This document shows positions 5,648-12,400 of a stretch of DNA of 12,757 nucleotides, one piece after another; within the stretch, counting starts at the first letter, position 1, and every line of letters starts with the position of its first letter. Location: assembly GCA_012719335.1 (NCBI GenBank), contig JAAYAO010000059.1, forward strand, positions 1 to 12,757. Reading direction: 5' to 3'. The notes beneath the pieces are model-generated. The model ran no database searches, was not told the origin of the DNA, and saw nothing but the letters and a program-made list of their open reading frames with translations. The DNA is from Propionibacterium sp. (GTDB taxonomy: Bacteria > Actinomycetota > Actinomycetes > Propionibacteriales > Propionibacteriaceae). The position numbers and the translations under genes are program-made.

Positions 5648-6217
5648 TCAGCCGCAGTCGACCATCACTTCGAAGGGCTCGGTCTCCATGCTGGTGGGGT
5701 CGTCGAGGTTGGTCACCACGCCTTCGCCGGTGACCTCGTAGACGTCGCCGTCCTTGCTGGCGGTGGCGCTGCCCATACCGGTTTCCTCGACATAGGCCAG
5801 GGTGTTGCCCTCGGCGTCGACCAGGGCGACCGTCTTCACGGTCGGCTCGTCCCCGGTGGTGAGCTGCACGGCGAAGCCCTCCTGGTCGCCGCTGGTCGAG
5901 CCGATCACGATGTTCATCATGCCGCCGCTCTCCTGGCAGATGACCTCGGCGTCGTTCATGGTGATCTGCTGTCCACCGACCGTGACGCTCCACTTCTCGC
6001 CGGCACCGGTGGATTCCTCGGTGTCGGTCTCGGTGGTGTCGGTTTCGGTGGTGTCGGTGTCCGCGGCCCCGGTGTCGGTGGCTTCCTCGCTGGTCGGGGC
6101 GGTCGCCGGTTCCTCGTTCTCGGCGGCCATGCCGCCGCCGCTGCACGCAGTCAGACCGAAGCCGAGCAGGCCGGCGGTGACGAGCGAGGTCAGCTTGGTG
6201 ATCGTGGTGCGGTTCAT
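5648..6217 (-). CDS. LpqH (19-kDa antigen) family surface lipoprotein
   Basis: This 189-aa protein has a lipoprotein signal: N-terminal Arg3 and Lys8, a hydrophobic stretch, and lipobox LTAC with the lipidated Cys at 25. A low-complexity acidic/Thr linker follows (about residues 26-72), including repeated TETDT. The mature domain (about 75-189) matches the mycobacterial LpqH fold. The family pattern is visible in EVICQESGGMMNIVIG, VKTVALVDAEGNTLAYVE, GSATASKDGDVYEVTGEG and the end PFEVMVDC. Cys94 and Cys188 correspond to the conserved disulfide pair. LpqH proteins sit on the outer face of the cytoplasmic membrane or cell wall; in mycobacteria they are Toll-like receptor 2 ligands and their physiological role is unclear. 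AAGGAG (6223-6228, reverse strand) lies five bases before ATG. The shared 12-bp motif is 66 bp upstream. Divergent from the DUF3592 gene. Confidence 0.9.
   Translation of the reverse strand: MNRTTITKLTSLVTAGLLGFGLTACSGGGMAAENEEPATAPTSEEATDTGAADTDTTETDTTETDTEESTGAGEKWSVTVGGQQITMNDAEVICQESGGMMNIVIGSTSGDQEGFAVQLTTGDEPTVKTVALVDAEGNTLAYVEETGMGSATASKDGDVYEVTGEGVVTNLDDPTSMETEPFEVMVDCG
6021..6065. repeat. 15-bp tandem repeat coding the acidic linker of the lipoprotein
   Basis: GTGTCGGTCTCGGTG, GTGTCGGTTTCGGTG and a diverged third unit follow one another inside the lipoprotein gene. They encode TETDT units in the linker between the lipid anchor and the LpqH domain. Fifteen-bp units keep the frame, so copy number could vary between strains and change linker length. 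Confidence 0.6.
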
Positions 6218-6283
6218 GTCTTCTCCTTGGTAGTCGCAGCACCGGTGTGGTGCCATGACTCGAAGGTAGAAATCGCCCCGGGG

Positions 6284-6295
6284 CTACCGATCACA
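6284..6295 (-). promoter_or_regulatory. Shared upstream motif GTGATCGGTAGC, copy 2
   Basis: On the minus strand, CAACTTGTGATCGGTAGC (6283-6300 region) precedes the lipoprotein ATG by 66 bp. It abuts the palindrome GCCCCGGGGC (6275-6284), much as copy 1 abuts a GC palindrome. Together with copy 3 it makes an inverted repeat, 17 of 18 positions matching apart from one extra A, across the divergent promoter region. Confidence 0.65.
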
Positions 6296-6354
6296 AGTTG
6301 TCGTCCCGCCCCGGACGGACCGCTGCAACCCTCGTCCACTGCCGGCAGCCAACT

Positions 6355-6366
6355 GTGATCGGTAGC
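6355..6366 (+). promoter_or_regulatory. Shared upstream motif GTGATCGGTAGC, copy 3
   Basis: CAACTGTGATCGGTAGC (6350-6366) reads toward the DUF3592 gene and ends 25 bp before its ATG. The mirrored placement with copy 2 suggests each copy drives or controls its own divergent gene. No sigma-70 type -10 sequence is clear between motif and ATG, so the motif itself may be part of an alternative-sigma promoter. Confidence 0.65.
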
Positions 6367-6391
6367 GAGGCGGGGTTGCGACGGTGGTGTC

Positions 6392-7231
6392 ATGAACGGA
6401 TTCACACCCCAGATACCGCCGATGATTAACTCGATGGCCTCGGCCATGCCGGGCTCGTCCCGCGAGCAACGCACCTCACCCAGCCCCGCCGGCTGGGTCT
6501 TCACCGCCGCCACCGTGGTGTTCTTCGCCCTCTTCGCCCACTCACTGGTGCCGGTGTTGGACACCTTCCGGCAGATGATGATCAACCCGATCGAGACCTG
6601 GGGCACCCCCGACACCCGGGTCGGCCGCTACATCGTGCTGGGCCCGTTGGTGATGCTCGGTTCGATTGCCGGGTTCGCGTCGATGTGGCGGGCCGGATCC
6701 TTGCGCACCGGCATGCTGCTCAGTAACGGGGCCGGCGTGGCCGGGGCCGGGCTCGGCGTCCTGGCCGGCTGGACGAAATGGACCCCGCCGGTGCGGATCG
6801 ACCCCGCCTGGGATGTCTACGCACTCGCCGGCTATTGGGCTCCGGTGTGGTTGCCCGCGGTGCTGTTGATCGTGGGCGGAGCCATGCTGATCGGTGCGGT
6901 GGCGTCGATCGTGGCCGCCCGCAAGCGCGCCGACGAACGCGACTCCATGCGCCGGGCCGGGCATCAGGTGGTCGGCCGGATCATCGACGTGGTGTTCACC
7001 AACACCTGGATCATGGGTGACCCGCAGTTCCGGGTCACGGTCGCCTACGACACCCCGCACGGCCCGCAACAGGCCACCCGCACCCTGGTGGTGCCGGCGA
7101 TGTCGGCCCCGGTCAAGGGCACCCCGATCACGGTGTTGTACGACCCGACCCGGCCCGGCCGGATCGAACTCGATTACGACACCGACCGGCATTCCTTCGG
7201 TGGCTGGGCCGCCTTCCTGCCCCAGCCCTGA
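6392..7231 (+). CDS. DUF3592-type membrane protein with four transmembrane segments
   Basis: This 279-aa protein has a polar N-terminus of about 33 residues and four hydrophobic segments, near 34-56, 80-99, 105-126 and 150-175. A soluble C-terminal beta domain (about 190-268) follows RKRADERDSMRR, a basic stretch that by the positive-inside rule puts the domain in the cytoplasm. The domain shows the DUF3592 pattern: GHQVVGRIIDVV, FRVTVAYDTPHG, LVVPAM, then ITVLYDPTRPGRIELD. The family has no established biochemical role. The ATG at 6392 is preceded by the shared motif but only a weak ribosome site; ATGs ten and fourteen codons later are alternatives. It converges on the 309-aa gene with only 15 bp between stops. 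Its C-terminal domain resembles that of the 139-aa protein at 3558-3977, and both carry the same upstream 12-mer. Confidence 0.85.
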   Translation: MNGFTPQIPPMINSMASAMPGSSREQRTSPSPAGWVFTAATVVFFALFAHSLVPVLDTFRQMMINPIETWGTPDTRVGRYIVLGPLVMLGSIAGFASMWRAGSLRTGMLLSNGAGVAGAGLGVLAGWTKWTPPVRIDPAWDVYALAGYWAPVWLPAVLLIVGGAMLIGAVASIVAARKRADERDSMRRAGHQVVGRIIDVVFTNTWIMGDPQFRVTVAYDTPHGPQQATRTLVVPAMSAPVKGTPITVLYDPTRPGRIELDYDTDRHSFGGWAAFLPQP

Positions 7232-7246
7232 CCATCCGCACCCGAC

Positions 7247-8176
7247 TCAGTAGTCGTCGTCGGCCTCGGCCCGGTACGAGATCGCGTCGATGATCCTGCG
7301 CCGGCCCCGGGCGAGGTCGCGCACCCGGGCCCGCATCCCGGCCTCCTCGGCCACTTCCGTACCGACCACCACCTGCAGGCTGTCCCAATCCGCGGCCCAG
7401 GCCTCGGCCGCGCTGATCGGCAGCTCCACCTCGGCGGTACCGGCGGCGTCCAGCACCGTCGACACCGCCTCACCCGGTGGCAACCGCACCGACACCGCCA
7501 GCCCGGCCAACAACGGCCCGGGCTCGTTCGTCGTGTGCACCATGATCCGCACCACCACCCGGGGGGCGGCATCGACCGTCCACCGCACCGGCTGCTCACC
7601 GGCGTCGATCACCCCGCCGGGAACCCCCTGCCAGGCCATCGCCGCGGTGCCGGAGGCGATCACCCGATCGGCAGGTGCCGAGGCCCGGCCGGACGCGGCC
7701 AGTGCGTAATCGGCCCGGGTCGCCACCGGCTGCGGTGTGAGCCGGGGCAGCAGCTCGTCGTCGACGATGTCGTCCACCTCGGCCACCACCTCGGCCAGTT
7801 CGGCATCCAGTTCACCCGCCGGCAGGGCCGCGATGCCGTCGCGGGGGCTGGTCGGCCACCAGGTGCGCAGCCACAGCCCGTGCGCGGCCTTGCGCAACAG
7901 CACGATCAGTGGGTGCTGCCATGCCACGCTCACCGCGATCGGGTCGTCGCCGGCCGGCCCCGTCAGCAGTGCGACGTGGGCGGGTTCGCCGATCAATTGC
8001 CACAACCAGTCGGCCTCGGCCGGGTCGGTGACCGTGATCGCCGGCGGCTGGTCGACCGGCGCGTCCACCGGCCATTCCAGCACCGCGCCTCGGGCTTCGA
8101 GCACCTGCACCAGCGGAGCCGGGGCGTCCGGGATGCTGCCGAGGGTCCACAGGCCGAGTCGTCGTTGCCAGTTCAT
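7247..8176 (-). CDS. Unknown protein of the CHAT/TPR locus (C-terminal beta-sandwich-like region)
   Basis: This 309-aa protein has no signal peptide or membrane segment. Residues 1-145 look alpha/beta with a tryptophan-rich motif LWLRTWWPTSPRDGI (101-115) followed by an acidic helix. Residues 195-275 read as alternating beta strands (WTVDAAPRVVVRIMV, LAVSVRLPP, STVLDAAGTAEVELPI, LQVVVGTEVA), like an Ig/transthyretin-type sandwich. A basic helical stretch and acidic DDDY tail end it. I do not recognise a named family with certainty. It resembles actinobacterial proteins encoded beside caspase-like proteases and TPR proteins in predicted conflict systems. Its ATG overlaps the stop of the 435-aa gene (ATGA), so the two are translationally coupled and probably made in fixed ratio. 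Confidence 0.85.
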   Translation of the reverse strand: MNWQRRLGLWTLGSIPDAPAPLVQVLEARGAVLEWPVDAPVDQPPAITVTDPAEADWLWQLIGEPAHVALLTGPAGDDPIAVSVAWQHPLIVLLRKAAHGLWLRTWWPTSPRDGIAALPAGELDAELAEVVAEVDDIVDDELLPRLTPQPVATRADYALAASGRASAPADRVIASGTAAMAWQGVPGGVIDAGEQPVRWTVDAAPRVVVRIMVHTTNEPGPLLAGLAVSVRLPPGEAVSTVLDAAGTAEVELPISAAEAWAADWDSLQVVVGTEVAEEAGMRARVRDLARGRRRIIDAISYRAEADDDY

Positions 8177-9480
8177 CCGGCCACCTTCTCCAGCACGTCA
8201 CGGATCTGTTGGCGATGGTCGAGCATCACCGAGCGGGTGATGCCGGTGAGCAGTTCGCGGGCCTCGTCGTCGACCGGGGTTTCGGTGACATCCCGCCCGT
8301 GCAGCCGCACCCACAGCCGGTTCAACCAGGGCCGCCAGAACTCGGCCAGCTCGTCCACCACCCGTTGTTGGCGGGGGTGGATCGCCCGCCCGGCGGCCAG
8401 CTCCCGGCGCAGGTGCATCACATAGGCCTCCTTGCGGAGCCGGGCCTGCAGTTCGGCGACCAGCCGGGGACGGGTGATCGGTTCGACCACCTGCACGCCC
8501 AACGGGTCGAGCCCGGCCGCGGCGACCACGCCCAGCACGAACAGCGCCTGCCCGTCCGGGGCGAACAGGCCGAAGGGGGCCATCGCCCGCTCCGCCTCGT
8601 CCTCGATGATCTCGGGGCCGCTGATCGTGGCATCGACCTCGCGATACCGGCGCAGGGCGCCGCGGGTGCGTTGTTCGAAGGTGCGATCGAGCGGCAGCTC
8701 TCCCCGGCCGAGGTAGCCGGGCGGTTGCAGCGGGTCGTGGTGCGAGATTCGCAACCCCGGACGGGGCAGGCCGACGCGGCCCAACAGTTCCGCCGGCAAC
8801 CCCGGGGTGGCCCGCATCGCCAGACCCAGTCGGGGTGCGCCGGCATCGATCAGCCCGGCCAGGGCCGCCTCGTGACCGGCCCGGCCGGTGGGGTCGACGG
8901 CTCGGTCAAGGGCGGTGGTGATCCGTTCGGCCCAGGTCGACAACTCGGCCTCGTCGGGGGCCGGTTGGTCGGCGGTCCAGGTCTCGGTCCAGATCCGACA
9001 GACCTGCCCCCGGGTGTCGTCGGCGGCCACCAGGGCCGCCAACCCGTCCAGCCCGGGCAGCCCCCGCTCGTGCACCTCGGCCAGGGTCTCGGCGCAGCGC
9101 TCGTCGGCGTCGGGACCGGGTGCGCCGGCGGTCACCGCCAACTCGAAGGCCCGCGGAAAGTACAGCTCCTGCGGGTTGCCCTCGGTGATGCCGAGGCGGC
9201 GGCGGTGTTCGCGCAACAGCACGAACCAGCGTCCGGCGTCCTCGATGCGGGTGCGGGCCTCGACGAGCAGGTCGTGCAGGTGGGCGGCATCGTCGGCGTC
9301 CAGCAGGGCCCGAGCCAGGTTGCGATTCACCCGGGGCCGGATCACCAGCGGGTCGAGCAGGCATTTGGTGGTGCGGGCCAGGGGGCGGCCGGCCTTGTTG
9401 GTGAAGGCGGGGGCATCGATCGCGAGCTGCGACCAGAGGTCGGCGATCACCGCGCTGCGAGGGCGCAGATCCACAGTCAC
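8173..9480 (-). CDS. Unknown 435-aa protein, first gene of the pair facing the TPR gene
   Basis: This soluble, mostly helical 435-aa protein shows no signal peptide, membrane segment or obvious catalytic motif. The N-terminal half has Arg-rich helices (TRIEDAGRWFVLLREHRRRL). The middle contains LRISHHDPLQPPGYLGRG, and the C-terminal part is helical with WRPWLNRLWVRLHG. The start is GTG at 9480, chosen because GGAGGAG sits five bases upstream (9486-9492, reverse strand); an ATG ten codons earlier would place that ribosome site inside the gene. It overlaps the 309-aa gene by four bases and is divergent from the TPR gene across only 59 bp, so one small promoter region probably serves both directions. 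No function can be assigned. Context suggests a sensor, adaptor or substrate for the CHAT protease, which is inference. Confidence 0.85.
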   Translation of the reverse strand: MTVDLRPRSAVIADLWSQLAIDAPAFTNKAGRPLARTTKCLLDPLVIRPRVNRNLARALLDADDAAHLHDLLVEARTRIEDAGRWFVLLREHRRRLGITEGNPQELYFPRAFELAVTAGAPGPDADERCAETLAEVHERGLPGLDGLAALVAADDTRGQVCRIWTETWTADQPAPDEAELSTWAERITTALDRAVDPTGRAGHEAALAGLIDAGAPRLGLAMRATPGLPAELLGRVGLPRPGLRISHHDPLQPPGYLGRGELPLDRTFEQRTRGALRRYREVDATISGPEIIEDEAERAMAPFGLFAPDGQALFVLGVVAAAGLDPLGVQVVEPITRPRLVAELQARLRKEAYVMHLRRELAAGRAIHPRQQRVVDELAEFWRPWLNRLWVRLHGRDVTETPVDDEARELLTGITRSVMLDHRQQIRDVLEKVAG

Positions 9481-9503
9481 GGCATCTCCTCCGGGCGGGC
9501 CTG

Positions 9504-9533
9504 TTGGCATTCTATGTCGCGCAGTGCCACAGT
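9504..9533 (+). promoter_or_regulatory. Candidate leaderless promoter of the TPR gene
   Basis: TTGGCA (9504-9509) resembles a -35 box. After 18 bp, CACAGT (9528-9533) is a poor -10 match, sitting six bases before the GTG at 9540, the spacing expected when transcription starts at the start codon. No ribosome site precedes that GTG, which fits. The evidence is suggestive only. Confidence 0.3.
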
Positions 9534-9539
9534 CGTGGC

Positions 9540-10940
9540 GTGTCGAAGCTGAACGCCGAGGCCGTCCGGGTGCGCGAGATGACCGAGCAAATGGCCGAGC
9601 TCGTCGCCGTCGGCGATTCCCGGTGGCGGGATCTGCTGGCCGAGGCGCAGCGGATCGCGTCCGGCATCACCGACCCCTGGTCGGCCGACGACGCCACCAC
9701 CCGGTTGGCCGTCCTGTCCCACCACGAACGACTGTTGGCCGGGGACGCCCCCGGGGCCCGCGGATTCTTGCACGCGGCGTTGGCCGCGATCGGGCGGCAA
9801 CGTGGCCGCAGCTCGAACCGGGAGCGGCTCGACGACCACGAGTGGTCGGTGTGGGCCAACCTGTGTCAGGTGGAACAGTTCGCCGGCGATGCGGAGGCTG
9901 CCGCCGAAGCCGCCGGACGGGCGGTGGAGTTGGCGCCGCGGACGATCGACCCGGCCCGGGCGCACCGGCATTCGCTGATCATGTTGGCCGCCCTCGACCT
10001 GGCCCGGAGCCGGTATTCCGAGGCGATCGCCGGTTACCAGCAGGCCGCCGACCTGTGCCGCGCCGAGGATCCCGGCGAACTCGGCGTCGTGCTGTTGGGG
10101 TTGGCCCAGGCCCAGATGCAGGCCGGGTCGCTCGAGGCCGCGACGGTCAATCTGGACCGGGCCGAGCCCCTGCTGGCCGGTAACGCCGAGGGGCTCGCCG
10201 GCTTGCAGCAGGCCCGGGCCTTCATCGCGATGGTGTCGCGGACCCCCGGCGCGGCCGACGAGATGCGCGCCTACGCCGCCCGGGTCGGAGTCGGCAGCGA
10301 GTTGAACCCGCTGCACCGGGGGCAGGCCCGTCAGGCCTACGCCCACGCCGAACACATCGACGGTGACCCGGCGGAGGCGAAGCGACACTTCGATCGGGTC
10401 GTTGCCCGGGCACGCACCGAGAACGACCCGACCGCTCTGGCCGATGCCCTGATCCGGTCGTCGGCGGCCACCCAGGACCTGGCTCTGGTGACCACCGACC
10501 CGACCACCGCCACCGGGTTGCACCGGGCGGCCCTGTCGCTGGCGACCGAGGCCCGCGACATCGTCGCCGGGCAGGATCGTCCGATGAAGCTCGCCTCGAT
10601 CGAGGTCACCCTGGCCGACTACGTGTCGCAATGGCACCAGACCGTCGACGGCATCAGCCTGCCGCTGCTGCGGGCGGCGCTCAGCCGGGTGGACGTGGCC
10701 GCGGCCGAGTTGCGGGCGGTCGCGTTGCGTGCCGAGACCGCTGCGGCCCGGCGGGATTTCGCCGGCCTGCACGCCGCGCACGGATTCGACGTGGCGTGTG
10801 AGTTGGCCTTCCGGCTCGGTGACAAGGAGACCCTGTCCCGGCTGATCAACGACCGGGCGGCCGGCTACGACTGGCGGGCCGCGCGGGTCACCCCCGAACC
10901 GACCGACCCCGTCCCGGATCGGAGTACGGTGGAATCGTGA
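9540..10940 (+). CDS. TPR-repeat protein, apparent detached partner of the CHAT protease
   Basis: This 466-aa all-helical protein contains TPR-like helix pairs near residues 100-133 (WANLCQVEQFAGDAEAAAEA), 141-174 (ARSRYSEAIAGYQQAADLCR), 180-213 (LAQAQMQAGSLEAATVNLDR) and about 262-295 (AEHIDGDPAEAKRHFDRVVARA). The C-terminal region (about 385-445: LRAETAAARRDFAGLHAAHG, CELAFRLGDKETLSRLINDR) resembles the segment that joins TPRs to the protease in fused actinobacterial TPR-CHAT proteins. I therefore infer that this gene and the CHAT gene at 4052-5230 are the two halves of a split TPR-CHAT unit. GTG at 9540 is taken as the start; TTG at 9504 would add 12 residues. It is divergent from the 435-aa gene and overlaps the racemase-like gene by four bases (GTGA), so those two are co-translated. 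Confidence 0.85.
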   Translation: MSKLNAEAVRVREMTEQMAELVAVGDSRWRDLLAEAQRIASGITDPWSADDATTRLAVLSHHERLLAGDAPGARGFLHAALAAIGRQRGRSSNRERLDDHEWSVWANLCQVEQFAGDAEAAAEAAGRAVELAPRTIDPARAHRHSLIMLAALDLARSRYSEAIAGYQQAADLCRAEDPGELGVVLLGLAQAQMQAGSLEAATVNLDRAEPLLAGNAEGLAGLQQARAFIAMVSRTPGAADEMRAYAARVGVGSELNPLHRGQARQAYAHAEHIDGDPAEAKRHFDRVVARARTENDPTALADALIRSSAATQDLALVTTDPTTATGLHRAALSLATEARDIVAGQDRPMKLASIEVTLADYVSQWHQTVDGISLPLLRAALSRVDVAAAELRAVALRAETAAARRDFAGLHAAHGFDVACELAFRLGDKETLSRLINDRAAGYDWRAARVTPEPTDPVPDRSTVES

Positions 10941-11980
10941 CCGGACTTGTGCTGAACGTCGATGCCGCACCGTGGCGCCACCACCTGCAGCAGACCGCCG
11001 AGACCACCGCCGGCCTGGTGCCGGTGGCCAAGGGCAACGGGTACGGCTTCGGGTTGGGCCGGTTGGCCACCGAAGCCGCTGACCTGGGGGTGGCCACCAT
11101 CGCGGTCGGTACCGCCGGTGAGGTCGCCGCGGTACGCGACCGGTTCGACGGCGAGATCGTGGTGTTGCAACCCTGGCGCCCCGGGGACGCGGTGGCCGAG
11201 GAGCTGCTCGACGACCCGCGGGTGATCACCACGGTGTCGCGCACCGAGGATCTCGCGGCGGTGGCCGAGCGGGGCGCCGGCCCAGTGCTGGTCGAGGTGT
11301 TGACCTCGATGAAACGACACGGGTTGACGCCCGCCGAGGTGGCGGCGATTGCGCCGCTACTCGACCGGGTCGATTTCCGCGGTTGGACGATTCACCTGCC
11401 GTTGCTGGAAACCGGACGTTACGCCGAGGCCCTCGAACACGCCGGCCGGGTGCGCGGAGTGCGTCCGGCCCCGCTGTGGTTCTCGCACCTGCCCTGGCCC
11501 GAGGCCACCGCGATCGCGAAGGAGGTCGGCGCCGATGAGTCGGACGTCCGGCTCCGGATGGGTACGCAACTGTGGTTGGGCGCCCCCGAAACCCTGCACC
11601 CGACGGCCACCGTGATCGACGTGCACAAGGTGTCGAAGGGTGAGCGGGTCGGGTACCGGCACCGGAAGGCCTCGGCCAACGGTTGGGTGGTCGTGCTCGC
11701 CGGTGGCACCGCGCACGGGCTGGCGATGGAGGCCCCCTCGTCGGTGAGCAGCATGCGGCAACGCGCGATCACCGCCGCCACCGGAGCGCTGGCCACCTTC
11801 GGCCGGGCGATGTCGCCCTACACTCTCGACGGAGCCAAACGCTGGTTCGTCGAACCCCCGCACATGCAGTCGTCCCTGGTCTTCCTGCCCGCTTCGGCCA
11901 CTCCCCCGGCCGTCGGCGACCGGGTGCCGGTCGAGCTGCGGTTGACCACCGTCACCGTCGACGAGGTCGCCCTGAACTGA
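10937..11980 (+). CDS. Alanine-racemase-like PLP enzyme (fold type III)
   Basis: This 347-aa protein has the alanine racemase layout: an N-terminal TIM barrel and a C-terminal beta domain. VPVAKGNGYGFG carries Lys32, the expected PLP Schiff-base lysine (family motif VKADAYGHG). Tyr240 in GERVGYRH corresponds to the catalytic tyrosine of the second domain. The usual MDQ region appears changed to PPHMQSS near 308-313, and the IGYADG element is replaced by LAGGTAHG. It is thus a divergent member, and racemisation of alanine is not certain; another amino acid or another type III activity is possible. GTG at 10937 overlaps the TPR stop. TACGGT six bases before the GTG could also give a leaderless transcript. 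If it is an amino-acid racemase, it would supply cell-wall precursors, in keeping with the FemAB gene in the same window. Confidence 0.82.
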   Translation: MTGLVLNVDAAPWRHHLQQTAETTAGLVPVAKGNGYGFGLGRLATEAADLGVATIAVGTAGEVAAVRDRFDGEIVVLQPWRPGDAVAEELLDDPRVITTVSRTEDLAAVAERGAGPVLVEVLTSMKRHGLTPAEVAAIAPLLDRVDFRGWTIHLPLLETGRYAEALEHAGRVRGVRPAPLWFSHLPWPEATAIAKEVGADESDVRLRMGTQLWLGAPETLHPTATVIDVHKVSKGERVGYRHRKASANGWVVVLAGGTAHGLAMEAPSSVSSMRQRAITAATGALATFGRAMSPYTLDGAKRWFVEPPHMQSSLVFLPASATPPAVGDRVPVELRLTTVTVDEVALN

Positions 11981-12018
11981 CCCCGGCCGCGGGTTGGACC
12001 CCGGCCGATCAACCGCGT

Positions 12019-12093
12019 TGACTGAAAACGCAAGCCTGAGGCGAGCCATGACCACTATGGCCTCGGCGGCGCCCATTCTTGCGTTTTCGGTCA
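12019..12093. repeat. 75-bp hairpin element, copy 1
   Basis: Terminal inverted repeats TGACTGAAAACGCAAG (12019-12034) and CTTGCGTTTTCGGTCA (12078-12093) match at 15 of 16 positions. The interior contains a smaller inverted repeat GCCAT/ATGGC. A second 75-bp copy follows 83 bp later. It has no coding capacity. It could be a tiny MITE-like element, a REP pair, or a structured RNA. Confidence 0.75.
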
Positions 12094-12176
12094 GGCCGCC
12101 GGCCAAGGGCAGGCCACGGAGCTGCGGGTCGGTGCGAGTCGGTCATCGGGCCGCGATGGGCGCTCCACCGTCGTCG

Positions 12177-12251
12177 TGACTGAAAACGCAAGCATGACGC
12201 CGACAAAAGCCACTATGGCTTCGGCGGACCCTATTCTTGCGTTCTCAGTCA
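12177..12251. repeat. 75-bp hairpin element, copy 2
   Basis: The terminal repeats TGACTGAAAACGCAAG (12177-12192) and CTTGCGTTCTCAGTCA (12236-12251) match at 15 of 16 positions. The interior AGCCA-CTA-TGGCT is a perfect nested palindrome, with GCCGA/TCGGC outside it. Left arm and length are identical to copy 1, with the interior diverged. No clear target-site duplication flanks either copy. The rest of the gene-free stretch 11981-12399 (11981-12018, 12094-12176 and 12252-12369) shows no gene or other clear signal. Confidence 0.75.
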
Positions 12252-12369
12252 ATACGGGCAGGCGACCCGCAAACCGGGGACGATCCGGTGCCAGCGGACG
12301 CGGAGTTGGTTGAGGGGACGGGGTTGGCGGCTGCCGAGGCGACGCAGACCACGACCCGGCAGGCCGGCA

Positions 12370-12400
12370 AACCCCGAAGGCCGGGGCGCACCTCGGGGTT
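12370..12400 (-). terminator. Probable terminator of the phosphatase gene
   Basis: AACCCCGA (12370-12377) pairs perfectly with TCGGGGTT (12393-12400), directly at the stop codon of the phosphatase gene on the minus strand, with TTTG at the distal end. Position and stem fit an intrinsic terminator. Confidence 0.6.

Noticed and set aside
5417..6358. + strand frame across the repeat cluster and lipoprotein
   Set aside because: It reads through repeats and antisense to the LpqH gene, which has a lipobox, a strong ribosome site and a recognisable domain.
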